Virus record (IMG/VR): IMGVR_UViG_3300044951_000450
Coordinates: 1 to 25,801 of that record
From: a virus
Direction: 5' to 3' (one strand)
Length of the DNA stretch: 25,801 nt
Position 1 is the first letter of the stretch. Each line of letters opens with the position of its first letter. Shown in pieces: positions 9,501 to 16,906 of the stretch. Below the pieces are notes generated by a model, which did no database searches, was not told the origin of the DNA, and worked only from the letters and a program-made list of their open reading frames with translations. Made by a program: the position numbers and the translations under genes.

Positions 9501-12284
9501 GAATTTGTTACTACTATCCGCAATATGCTAGGGCTCCCTGCCAGTGCTAACACAGCCCTGTCAGAAGTGTTAAGCGCATCTGAAGGATTATTAAATGCTG
9601 ACATATCAGCAGTGAAACAAACAGCAGGAAACGCAGGGTATGCATTGCAATTAGACGCTAGAGCGCAAGCTCAGGCACAACAAGCGATTGCAAGCATGTC
9701 AGGTATGTATGCGCAATCTAACCCACAGCCTGTACAGACTGGCGCACAAGTAGCCGCTAACATCGGTAACTTAGTCAGGACTAACCCAGGCGGTGCGATT
9801 GAAATGATGGAGCGTAAGATTAACGCATTCCGTAATAAGGTCGTATGGCGTGGTGCTACACTTGCAGATGATATCCAGCGTGCTAATGACAACGCGTTCA
9901 GAGATGCTTACGGTAACGTTCGTGCCGACATCCTAATGAGTCAAGCTGAAAACACACAGAACATTACTGAGTCCGTATTTACTTTTGGTGGTATTGAAAT
10001 TACGCCTGATGGTTCAGTACGTGCCAAGGTTGCCAACCATAGTATTGATGGGGTATTCCGTCACGCTAAAACTTTAGCTGACCGTATTGGTGCTGACACA
10101 GCCCGTGAATTAATTACTAAAACATTCTACGCATGGCGTGCGCAAGCACTATTAACTTTACCTAAGAATGAATGGCCTATCAACTGGCAACAGAACCCAA
10201 GCCTTATCCCTACCCAAGCACAAATAGACGCTGGTATGGCTGCTTTTAATCAGTTCCCCGAACTCCAAGCAATGAAGACTGAGTTCATTGGCGCTAAAAA
10301 CGAAGCCGTTAAGTTCTTACGTCAAGCTGACTTCCTAACCGAGGAGAAAGCAAAAGCTTTCCTAGCCGATGACTCCTATGCCCCATGGTTCCGATTGAAA
10401 GAGTACGATGATTCGTTGCCCGGCCTAGGTAACATGGGTCGTATGGTTGACTTGAAACAGATGCAAGCACTTAAAGGCGGTAGCGAAGAAGTTAACGACA
10501 TGCTTGAGAACATGGCACAGGTTGTTTCATGGTTCGTGCGTTCAGGTGTTTCTAACCATACAGCTAACCAAGCATTGAAAACAATGCAGGATATGGGCAC
10601 TGCTACACCACAACGTAGCCGCCCTACTGGTACCAACCCCGACAACATTGTTATGACCTACGTCGATGGTAAACGCATGTTCTGGACGGTATCAGACCCA
10701 TTACAACTACAAGCATTCCAATCAGTTAAAGCAATCAACAGCCCTGTAATTAAAGCGATGAGCAAAGGGTTGGGTACACTGCGTGCTGGTATTGTATTGT
10801 TCCCTGCATTCCCTATTCGCCAAGTGGTAATGGATTCATACCGTGCCTACGCACAATCAGGTGTTGACCATCCAGCTCGCATGGTTGGTAAAGTATTCAA
10901 GTCATTCCTATCAGGTGAAGCATACAAAGCCATGAGCGATGACATCCTTGAGATGAAAAAGTACGGTGTTGTAGGTTCTGCTGACTTTAACTTAAGTGAC
11001 TCCACACGTGGTAGGGCAGAAGCATTTGGCCTCCAAGGTCCTGAAAAAGGTATCACTGCAACATGGCTACGTAGCCCTGTGTATAAAGCGCTCCATAACT
11101 TCGCATACAGTGCTGACTTAGCAGTGCGTTTAGGTGTATACCGTCAGACCATGGAAGAAACAGGCGACAAAGAGTTAGCTATTGCTCGTGCTCGTGAGAT
11201 TATCAACTTCCAAAAATCAGGCAACAGTGAACTGATGCTTACTCTCAAGCAGTTAATTCCGTTTATGGGTGCGTACGCACAGGGTACCGACGTTAACTAT
11301 CGCAGTATGATTGGTCGTGGTAACTCAATGAAGTCTCGTAAGGCAGCTGCCGCGGCTTTCTGGGGGAACATGACAACGCTTGCCGCATTGACTGTAGCTT
11401 ATACAATGGCTATGTCAGGTGAGGATGAGTACGAAGAACAAAAAGGTTTCATTACTGACCGTAACTTTATTATCCCTGGTATAGGTTTGTTACCAGTACC
11501 ACCCGATATTGGCTTCATGTCCAAAGTAATTCCTGAACGCATTACGGACTACATACTGCAAGAAGGCACTGACAACCCTGAATCTGTATCACGTTTAGCT
11601 GAAGGTATTAGGGGTGCGGCAGGTGCTGCCTATCTACCCCCAGCGGCAGTGTATGGTATTACTCCTGCTATTGAGTTAGGTCTTAATAGGAGTTTCTTCA
11701 CGGACATACCTATTGTCGGCCAGTACATGCAAGGGCTAGAACCATTCCAACAATACACATCAAGCACAAGTGAACTTGCTAAGACTGCGGGTGGTATAGC
11801 TAACATATCCCCAATGCAGATTGATTACCTACTTAAAGCGCTCGGTGGTACAGTAGGGGGTGCATTGATACAAATGTTTGATGTGTTTGCATCTGACGGT
11901 AAGATTGCCCGTGAAAAGAACATTATCCTTGGTACATTCCAGAAAAAAGAAGTGGGTGGTCGATACACAGAAGAGTTCTACGAGACCCGCGAACTGATTG
12001 ACAGAACCTACAATACCGCTAAAGCATTATATGAATTAGGCGACCAAGCTAAGTTAGATGAATACATAAACCGACCTGAAATTCAACAACGCCTGAGCGC
12101 ACGTCAGATGGTAGGACAGATGGACACAATGCTACAAGACGCTCGTAAAGCTCGCGCTGCTATTGAAAACGACCCTGCATTAACCCCTGATGAAAAGCGT
12201 CAGCAAGTAAATGAGATACTAGCTTACGTAGAGCAAGCCCTAAAAGAAGCCGGCATACGCAAGATGCGTAGCGAGATAGAATAA
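6567..12284 (+). CDS. Giant internal virion protein with HELIH metallopeptidase motif and LPD38-like region
   Basis: A 1905-aa protein with AGGA upstream of ATG 6567. Regions in order: an N-terminal motif (MPDGTIVTDVPENITQ); a Gly-rich hydrophobic stretch near residues 110-155; a Pro/Gln linker with two 19-aa repeats (335-372); an Ala/Glu-rich helical part; a metallopeptidase region with H874-E-L-I-H878 and E950 as a possible third zinc ligand; then a long C-terminal part (~1290-1905) with GVVGSADF, ADLAVRLGVYRQTMEETG, IPFMGAYAQGTDVNYRSM and a hydrophobic segment near 1595-1612. That C-terminal part resembles the LPD38 polyvalent-protein domain as I remember it. It takes the position and scale of T7 gp16, suggesting ejection with the genome. 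No transglycosylase motif was noticed, so the peptidase may replace that role. Confidence 0.7.
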   Translation: MNVQMPDGTIVTDVPENITQKELLARYNKFNAPKIETAGIGEAFKGGAKRMLGSIETGVSGLFGAEEAAKQGLARQEAITERPGASLEKVKQAYEKGLFPAVKEVISQVPAAISEQAPQLATAIGGARLGAMAGSPFGPYGALIGGIGGAFVPSLVQQTGSNLERQAQEGAPISGSGALAAAVPQAALDVFTDRLLFSRLMGVPAKTLGRADADAVVAKSIKRTLAEGTAKGVVAEVPTEVAQQMLERYQAGLSLTDEEARKEYADTAYQVALLGPLGAVGKLQERGEARGVIAQDVAAQQAAAQQAQRQATGVMEQQPLLAPQEMPVAEPTTTPPAFGFDDEGKFITGPAPTPPSFGFDEESKFTNEPAPAVSPDQGELFTRKGAPSPAAKASVEAARLQGLPAQIAELNQTPEGRAQLAGNMKMYFPDLTVQERNKLRPQIQAGTYGAEPVAPVEGKLTPDVLRTFGITPRNKQYTALANGNLADPTTYNLLTTAASTSTDFGVKANRILEAFPQYKPSEEAATPTQPKATEVLNEPEAQAEPVQPDFFGVPAVGATPIESGTEQGMGQPVQQQGAAPAQAEKPVGGGVVVPSRAPDGNIGQPAASTNVQPSALAPVPKGEARKAAAALKKEPVATTWNYFSDTPFAKLSKVAKDKIKDAHAQGYLTQELADDIERIESNNIANANVANKIATGSPEMAAQVLSNNIEEAIATQQDLEADPTATQAKKDAAVKKVAKLQKQLAKLTAEEPTETISKSVGEAIPTTEAKQVEKALTGKTQVEAAKWLAENAPDKSMKLIAEKVAVQLQKLKDAGVNQKLSIVRIGDMVPSELHPAGVLGISHYSYETKNPFVHVYLKGTDFKDVGTTYKTALHELIHAATQAVITFGNTRGAAGTKFSEDVLKLNAVRNAVINHFNSRVAEAKAGGEQLTQFEQDALANKNNALNNLHEMVTWALTDSDMQAYLESIPYKANQSLWSEFVTTIRNMLGLPASANTALSEVLSASEGLLNADISAVKQTAGNAGYALQLDARAQAQAQQAIASMSGMYAQSNPQPVQTGAQVAANIGNLVRTNPGGAIEMMERKINAFRNKVVWRGATLADDIQRANDNAFRDAYGNVRADILMSQAENTQNITESVFTFGGIEITPDGSVRAKVANHSIDGVFRHAKTLADRIGADTARELITKTFYAWRAQALLTLPKNEWPINWQQNPSLIPTQAQIDAGMAAFNQFPELQAMKTEFIGAKNEAVKFLRQADFLTEEKAKAFLADDSYAPWFRLKEYDDSLPGLGNMGRMVDLKQMQALKGGSEEVNDMLENMAQVVSWFVRSGVSNHTANQALKTMQDMGTATPQRSRPTGTNPDNIVMTYVDGKRMFWTVSDPLQLQAFQSVKAINSPVIKAMSKGLGTLRAGIVLFPAFPIRQVVMDSYRAYAQSGVDHPARMVGKVFKSFLSGEAYKAMSDDILEMKKYGVVGSADFNLSDSTRGRAEAFGLQGPEKGITATWLRSPVYKALHNFAYSADLAVRLGVYRQTMEETGDKELAIARAREIINFQKSGNSELMLTLKQLIPFMGAYAQGTDVNYRSMIGRGNSMKSRKAAAAAFWGNMTTLAALTVAYTMAMSGEDEYEEQKGFITDRNFIIPGIGLLPVPPDIGFMSKVIPERITDYILQEGTDNPESVSRLAEGIRGAAGAAYLPPAAVYGITPAIELGLNRSFFTDIPIVGQYMQGLEPFQQYTSSTSELAKTAGGIANISPMQIDYLLKALGGTVGGALIQMFDVFASDGKIAREKNIILGTFQKKEVGGRYTEEFYETRELIDRTYNTAKALYELGDQAKLDEYINRPEIQQRLSARQMVGQMDTMLQDARKARAAIENDPALTPDEKRQQVNEILAYVEQALKEAGIRKMRSEIE
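7569..7682 (+). repeat. Two tandem 57-bp (19-aa) repeats inside the giant virion gene
   Basis: Residues 335-353 and 354-372 are imperfect copies, PPAFGFDDEGKFITGPAPT and PPSFGFDEESKFTNEPAPA. The shared core is F-G-F-D-(D/E)-E-x-K-F between proline-rich flanks. At DNA level the copies share TTTTGGTTTTGA at a 57-base spacing. It looks like a short linear motif duplicated in a flexible linker. Confidence 0.85.
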
Positions 12285-12310
12285 AAAAGAACCCCAGCCG
12301 AAGCTGGGGT
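12281..12310 (-). terminator. Intrinsic terminator for leftward transcription
   Basis: An 8-bp perfect stem (ACCCCAGC at 12291-12298, GCTGGGGT at 12303-12310) encloses a 4-base loop. Read leftward the loop is C-TTCG-G, the very stable UUCG tetraloop, and the stem is followed by TTCTTTTTTAT. This is a textbook intrinsic terminator for the replication operon. Rightward it lacks a T-run, so termination of the virion operon here would be weaker. The T-run overlaps the stop codon of the giant virion gene. Confidence 0.85.
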
Positions 12311-12373
12311 AAGGGGTCATACCGGAGAATGACAGAATGCAACAACTGTCGAGTGATAATATACATCAGAATT

Positions 12374-12403
12374 CAACACTTATCAACACTTACCAACACT
12401 TAT
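12374..12403. repeat. Three tandem 10-bp repeats in the convergent intergenic region
   Basis: CAACACTTAT, CAACACTTAC and CAACACTTAT follow each other without a gap; the 9-mer CAACACTTA is perfect in all three. A 10-bp period puts each copy on the same helix face, as in iterons or stacked protein-binding sites. The repeats lie between the leftward terminator and the last leftward gene. No gene is convincing within the 136-base interval. Function unknown. Confidence 0.75.
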
Positions 12404-12420
12404 TTGGACAACTTTGGCCT

Positions 12421-12627
12421 TTATTGGACTCTCCAAACCATCACACCCATGTAGCCGTCTTCAACCGTATTACGCATTTCAACTGCAAATTCCAGCTCTC
12501 TCGCAATCCGTCTTATCATTGAACGTAGCTCCACGGGCTTTAGTGTAGGGATGAAAACGCTATCTTTTACAACCATGTATTCGATAGGCACTTCCATCTC
12601 AACCCCATCAGGCAGTAGCAGTATCAT
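12421..12627 (-). CDS. Small conserved-looking phage protein, unknown function (68 aa)
   Basis: Last gene of the leftward operon. It starts 20 bases inside the end of the primase-helicase gene, with GGAAG upstream of ATG 12627. The sequence has normal protein character: PDGVEMEVPIEYMVV, then a helix LRSMIRRIARELEFAVEM, then a hydrophobic end YMGVMVWRV. No known domain, cysteine motif or membrane segment is evident. The overlapping start and shared terminator suggest co-expression with the primase-helicase. A role in replication is possible from position only. Confidence 0.65.
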   Translation of the reverse strand: MILLLPDGVEMEVPIEYMVVKDSVFIPTLKPVELRSMIRRIARELEFAVEMRNTVEDGYMGVMVWRVQ

Positions 12628-15532
12628 TCACTTCCGCTTCCATGTCGTGCCACATACCCATGTCAATGTTCACCGTGTTGGTGTCGAACTCAACGCTTCG
12701 GGTATTACCTGCTACCACACCGGAGCCTGCTGACAGACGTTTAGGACCGAGGGTTGCATTGGCTAATGACACCAAGCTGTTGAATGAGAACTGCCTTTGT
12801 ACGCAATAGTCACGCAACTGCTTAGCCGCAATAAATAACTTGCCAGTATCCGGCTCATATCGCGCTACGATTTTGTTGATGCTTCTGTTGCGGGGCATTG
12901 CTTGCAGTCCGTTAGAATCGGGTAAGCCGTCCACCACCAAGATGTAGCTGTGGTTTTCTACTAGGAAGTCTGATATCAATGCATCGAAGTGGGTAACACT
13001 TTGCTCTACGTCACCACGCATGCGGGTGACATGCTTGACCATGGCTTCAATGTTTGAGTCGATATCAAAGGCATGTATGTTTAGTTGTTTAGCCACCAAT
13101 GCGATTGTGTAGGCACACGCAATGCTTATAGACCAGTTACGTTCTTTGCTGGTGAACTTAAACTTCACGTCCATCTTACGTTGCACGCGCTCAACCATGT
13201 CTTTTAGCTTGTCTTCGTTTTCTACCAGCCATGACGCTAAGAAGTGCCCAGCTATACCGAAGTTAGTTTGAATCAAAGGGAATACAACGTCCGCTATCGC
13301 TTTTGGAATTACCGGTGTACCACGCATATCAAACTCAAACAGACGCATGTTCTCACCCTCAGCAGATGCCTTTAATGAACCTAACTTATCACGTAAGGCG
13401 GCATTGGCTGTAGCAAATGAGTTCATGTTCCATGTGGTGTTGTTTGCTCTTTCCACACCCGTAATAGTACTGCGGTTCTTACCACGACCCATAGTAGACA
13501 TATACACAAGCTCACTACACACTTCAGGGGTCTTGTTGGTGAACTCGTCTAAGAACAACGACATGCTGTTAAACACACCCATACGGTTTACTGTGGCATT
13601 GATTGTATCGTGCGGCATTGAAAGCATTTCGCGTGGGTGACCCCATACGCTGTTACATACCATACCAAGGGTTGTTTTACCGATACCTGACTCATCACTG
13701 ATAAGTGTGGTTAACATGCCGGGTTGGTTCATTGCTTTTAGTAAGGGTGAGCTTAGCGCCAAGAAGAACACAAACTGGTGCACGTCAAACCCCGGTGCAT
13801 TGTATATGTCAATGACCTTACGCCACTCTGACATCTCGCCTTCCATACGGAACATTGATTGGTAATTGGTTGTTGCGTTTGATGGTGGGCAGTTGCGGAT
13901 ACCGTTCTTGGAGTACTCACGTGCCCCTAGGATAAACGACTTGTCTTCTTGCCAACCCATTTGGGTTCTTGCTTGTTCTTCACGTTGCATTCTTGAAATC
14001 TCCTTAGTTAATGCTATTAAATAAAGGCTTATCTCTGCTACCGTTTTGTCGGTTGCAGCTACGCCCTGACCACAAATAATCTCCCTCAGCTTGTCTCTCG
14101 AACCTACTGATTTTAGTGGAATATTAAAGACGCGTACTCCGTCTAATGGCGTGTGTAGTCGACACGCTAATACTTGTTGTTCATCGGGGTCCCACAGCCG
14201 TGCATAAGCATACAAGTCGTTCTCGTATATCAGTATGTCTTCTGTAGTACCATCTTCTAATTTAGTTTGTTTGTACAGCCCACCATTCTGCCCACGTAGG
14301 TATGGCTTGGGTGGAACTGGAATAGTTACCTTGTCTTTGTTTTTGTAGAACAATGCTAGTGCCGCATCAATCTTTGCAGTGTCCACAGGTGCCGCGTCTT
14401 CCAACGCTGTTTCCATTTCGGCTTCAATCGTTTCCGTTTTGACTACGACAGGTAAGGGGGCAGGTGCAGTTGATACAGTTATAGGAGCTGTAGTCGCTAC
14501 CACTTCGTTGCCTAGTTGGATAGGGCTGGTTACCTTGTTGAAGTGTGGGCATGACTGGCATACGTTACCGCGTAGTGAATCAAAGGTTGCACAAGTGTAT
14601 GGGCCTTTCGTTTGTTCAGCCTTAGCCACCGTAGCATCGAAGTCGTAGTCGGGATGCTGGTTAGATACTAGATGAATGGATGTACTACCATCGCTACAAT
14701 GCTGGGCTACGGATAGCACGGCTCTCCAAAACGGTTCATCAATGGTCGTTTGTTCAGTAACCCCATGCAGTAGTTGTTCGCACCCAGTACCTGCACAGCT
14801 ACGTTGCATGATTTTCTTAAAGGACGAAGTCGTGTTGCCAATCAACGCCTTTGTGACAGCGCTCATTTCTTTCTTTGTAGGCGTGCCAGCAATCTTTAAG
14901 CTAGGCTTTATATTTAGTGTCGCTAGACCCAGTTCTATCAACCCTTTGAACGCATCGACCATAACGGGATTGCCGTTCTTCATTACTTGGACTACTGATG
15001 GTGGGTCGAAGCGGTAGTTGTATGTTTCGGGTATACGCAAAATCCTAGCGCTGTCCGCTGTACATGCTGGGTCGATACGCAAGCCGTCATGCAAGCACAA
15101 TGCTTTTAGTTTGTCGGCTATGGGTTGCCATTCGTCTTTGGTTATCTCGGTGTCTAAAATCCAATAGACATGCCAGCCATTCCCTGAATCGACTATGGTG
15201 GGACGAGGGAACGAGTGACGAGAACAGAACTGTGAGATGGCAAGGATACCATCGTCTTTGTTGGCGTAGTCTTTAAGTGGGTCTTTGTTCTTGCAATCGA
15301 CGTCAAGCCAAAAAGCTTTTAGTCGTAAGACGTTATCCTGTGTACGTGTGCTTGCATCTTTGAACGATGCCATAGCATAGTATGCGTTTTTACCTTGCGC
15401 TGACGCGTCAATACCAGCGGCCACGAGTACGTCTACGTTATCGTAGAATGTTTGTACAATCGCTTTACCTTGGATGGTAGTGAGGCAGTAGGTCCCAATA
15501 GAAGGCACCACGCTATTAATAAGCGTTTTCAT
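12608..15532 (-). CDS. Primase-helicase fusion (AEP-type primase plus P-loop helicase)
   Basis: A 974-aa protein. The N-terminal ~180 residues match an archaeo-eukaryotic-type primase or prim-pol: WLDVD (D77, D79) for metal binding, SGNGWHVYW with H121, and CTADSARILRIPET containing the third acidic residue and the R-x-P-x-T pattern typical of RepB-like primases. A Cys-rich region follows (C246, C251, then C314, C325, C328, H330), like a zinc-containing primase linker. The C-terminal half is a P-loop ATPase with Walker A S-G-I-G-K619-T620 and Walker B LFLD662E663F, resembling DUF927 or superfamily 3-like phage helicases. It would prime and unwind phage DNA for the nearby PolA. It lies downstream of a terminator, so its expression may be limited. 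Confidence 0.8.
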   Translation of the reverse strand: MKTLINSVVPSIGTYCLTTIQGKAIVQTFYDNVDVLVAAGIDASAQGKNAYYAMASFKDASTRTQDNVLRLKAFWLDVDCKNKDPLKDYANKDDGILAISQFCSRHSFPRPTIVDSGNGWHVYWILDTEITKDEWQPIADKLKALCLHDGLRIDPACTADSARILRIPETYNYRFDPPSVVQVMKNGNPVMVDAFKGLIELGLATLNIKPSLKIAGTPTKKEMSAVTKALIGNTTSSFKKIMQRSCAGTGCEQLLHGVTEQTTIDEPFWRAVLSVAQHCSDGSTSIHLVSNQHPDYDFDATVAKAEQTKGPYTCATFDSLRGNVCQSCPHFNKVTSPIQLGNEVVATTAPITVSTAPAPLPVVVKTETIEAEMETALEDAAPVDTAKIDAALALFYKNKDKVTIPVPPKPYLRGQNGGLYKQTKLEDGTTEDILIYENDLYAYARLWDPDEQQVLACRLHTPLDGVRVFNIPLKSVGSRDKLREIICGQGVAATDKTVAEISLYLIALTKEISRMQREEQARTQMGWQEDKSFILGAREYSKNGIRNCPPSNATTNYQSMFRMEGEMSEWRKVIDIYNAPGFDVHQFVFFLALSSPLLKAMNQPGMLTTLISDESGIGKTTLGMVCNSVWGHPREMLSMPHDTINATVNRMGVFNSMSLFLDEFTNKTPEVCSELVYMSTMGRGKNRSTITGVERANNTTWNMNSFATANAALRDKLGSLKASAEGENMRLFEFDMRGTPVIPKAIADVVFPLIQTNFGIAGHFLASWLVENEDKLKDMVERVQRKMDVKFKFTSKERNWSISIACAYTIALVAKQLNIHAFDIDSNIEAMVKHVTRMRGDVEQSVTHFDALISDFLVENHSYILVVDGLPDSNGLQAMPRNRSINKIVARYEPDTGKLFIAAKQLRDYCVQRQFSFNSLVSLANATLGPKRLSAGSGVVAGNTRSVEFDTNTVNIDMGMWHDMEAEVNDTATA

Positions 15533-15544
15533 AGCATGCCTTTA

Positions 15545-15706
15545 TTAAAATAGTTCTAGTTGGACTGGTTGGTTAGGGTCTTGTCGTGAATATAATTCAG
15601 CGTTTAATCGGGCAAGATAGGTTTTGTATTCCTCTATAACAAGCGTTATGTTTGCTATGGATTCGATAAGGTCTTCTTTTTTATAGTCTTTGAGTTCAGT
15701 TTGCAT
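15545..15706 (-). CDS. Small coiled-coil-like protein, unknown function (53 aa)
   Basis: I place the start at ATG 15706, which has CGGAGAAT four bases upstream. The longer frame to 15778 would run back through the terminator hairpin and the end of the preceding gene. The product is a single amphipathic helix-rich chain (KKEDLIESIANITLVIEEY, then KTYLARLNAELYSR) ending in PVQLELF. The ending QLELF resembles a bacterial beta-clamp binding motif (QL[SD]LF), which would fit a replication accessory protein, but this is only a short match. It directly precedes the primase-helicase gene by 12 bases. Confidence 0.6.
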   Translation of the reverse strand: MQTELKDYKKEDLIESIANITLVIEEYKTYLARLNAELYSRQDPNQPVQLELF

Positions 15707-15725
15707 TTTGATTCTCCGTGTAGCG

Positions 15726-15759
15726 TAAAAAATACACCCACCCCTAGGGGCAGGTGTAT
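15726..15759 (-). terminator. Symmetric intrinsic terminator or attenuator after the candidate SSB gene
   Basis: Outer arms ATACACC (15732-15738) and GGTGTAT (15753-15759), a symmetric two-base bulge, and inner arms CCCC/GGGG (15741-15744, 15747-15750) form one hairpin. Read leftward it is followed by a T-run (complement of 15727-15732). It lies just past the stop of the 311-aa gene and before a 53-aa gene. There is little room for a new promoter after it, so the downstream primase probably depends on read-through. Confidence 0.8.
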
Positions 15760-15770
15760 CAATTATAGAG

Positions 15771-16706
15771 TTAGTCACCCCAAGCGTCTAGTACATTTGC
15801 AATTTTTGCAGAGCGTGCGTCTGCATCAACTGGTGTAGCTTTGACTGGTTCAGGGATTGCTTCCTCTTCGTCAGCTGTTGGTGCTACCGGCTGAAAGCCT
15901 GCCGCCTTTGGCTTTTCTACTGGGGCTGGTGCCGCAATAGCTGGTGCTGGGGCTGGTGCAGGTGCTGCTTTTGATGCCGCGTCTGTTTGGTACGCATTCA
16001 AACCGATTGCTTGTTCAGCTTCAGGAGTATCTGATTGACGGTCTACGATATCTTGTTCATTCTCTTCCAAGAAACGCACTGGTGAGAACACCAATTTAGG
16101 AGTAGAGGAATCAGTATCGAATTCCATTTTTGTTATCACTGAATCAACACCCACACGGTTACCGTGCAACATACGTGCATAGGCTTCTAATGGTAGTTGT
16201 TGTGTGCCTTGACCGCGACCAAAGATAGATGTAGCAGGTAAGATAACTTGGTACACATCACCTGACATATCACCCTCAAGCACTACAGCTAGACGACGTT
16301 GGTAACGACACGCACGTGAATCATTGTTGCCTGAACCCGCGATGTTTTGTGGGCATGTAGCGCATGATGCCGCTTGTGGCGATTTAGTACCTGGGTTAGG
16401 TCGCACACCGTCTGTTGATGAACATGTAGGGGCTGACGCTTGACCACGGACATACGGTACTGATGGGTCGTAGAATATACGACTGTTCGCTGGTGCAGTG
16501 CTAACGATAGCTACATTCATTGAACGGTCTGTGTTCTTAGCAATCTCTTTACCGCCAACCATCATGCGGAATACACCGCCTTCGATTGAGATACGTTTGG
16601 AAGTAGTACCTGTACCAGCCAGCGCTAAGGTTGCTTTACTTAACTCACGGTTAGCAATGTGGGCGGGTACTGCATTACCACTGAATAATGTTAAATCTGT
16701 TGCCAT
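15771..16706 (-). CDS. Candidate single-stranded DNA-binding protein (311 aa)
   Basis: ATG 16706 has AAGGAGAAT upstream. The N-terminal ~215 residues look globular and beta-rich, with four cysteines (C95, C115, C118, C133) that could bind zinc. A Pro/Ala linker (~245-265, APAPAPAPAIAAPAP) leads to an acidic tail that ends DAWGD. A folded core, flexible linker and short acidic tip with an aromatic residue is the usual SSB design (bacterial SSB, T7 gp2.5). In several phage replication modules an SSB-type protein (for example DUF2815) sits with PolA, SNF2 and VRR-NUC genes, and this protein takes that place. There is no recognisable OB-fold motif by eye, so the role is inferred. Its own promoter and terminator suggest high expression. 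Confidence 0.5.
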   Translation of the reverse strand: MATDLTLFSGNAVPAHIANRELSKATLALAGTGTTSKRISIEGGVFRMMVGGKEIAKNTDRSMNVAIVSTAPANSRIFYDPSVPYVRGQASAPTCSSTDGVRPNPGTKSPQAASCATCPQNIAGSGNNDSRACRYQRRLAVVLEGDMSGDVYQVILPATSIFGRGQGTQQLPLEAYARMLHGNRVGVDSVITKMEFDTDSSTPKLVFSPVRFLEENEQDIVDRQSDTPEAEQAIGLNAYQTDAASKAAPAPAPAPAIAAPAPVEKPKAAGFQPVAPTADEEEAIPEPVKATPVDADARSAKIANVLDAWGD

Positions 16707-16717
16707 TTCATTCTCCT

Positions 16718-16906
16718 TTATTGACTAAGTTTAGATTCGATGTAGGCATCTAAATCTGTCTTGCGGTACAACACACGAGCACCTAACTTAACATAGGCTG
16801 GGCCACTGTTATCTTTTCGCATACGGGCTAATGTAGCCGTACTTAATTGGATGTACTTAGATGCCTGCTCAATATTTAACAACGGCGTTTCTTGAACGTC
16901 ACTCAT
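16718..16906 (-). CDS. AlpA/excisionase-like helix-turn-helix protein (62 aa)
   Basis: The sequence is a compact winged HTH of the HTH_17 type: LLNIEQASKYIQLSTATLARM forms the HTH, RKDNSGPAYVKLGARVLYRK the wing, and DLDAYIESKL the closing helix. ATG 16906 follows directly after the stop of the 131-aa gene, with AAGGAG in that gene's last codons. Such proteins act as excisionases, prophage regulators or small transcription factors. No integrase is in the window, so an excisionase role cannot be supported here. Autoregulation of the promoter at 17333-17361 is an attractive possibility but untested. Confidence 0.8.
   Translation of the reverse strand: MSDVQETPLLNIEQASKYIQLSTATLARMRKDNSGPAYVKLGARVLYRKTDLDAYIESKLSQ

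Noticed and set aside
12337-12522. A rightward 61-aa frame with GGAG upstream in the convergent region
   Set aside because: It overlaps the more credible leftward 68-aa gene by about 100 bases, contains the tandem repeats, and its His/Asn-rich translation does not look like a folded protein.
14379-15017. Rightward frames of 89 and 113 aa opposite the primase-helicase
   Set aside because: Antisense to a gene with clear catalytic motifs, and no ribosome site or protein-like pattern.
15545-15778. Longer 77-aa version of the small gene before the primase
   Set aside because: The extension runs through the terminator hairpin and into the end of the 311-aa gene; the ATG at 15706 has a good ribosome site.
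16718-16906. AlpA/excisionase-like gene as evidence for a temperate phage
   Set aside because: No integrase, repressor or attachment site is seen in the window; such HTH proteins also occur in lytic phages.
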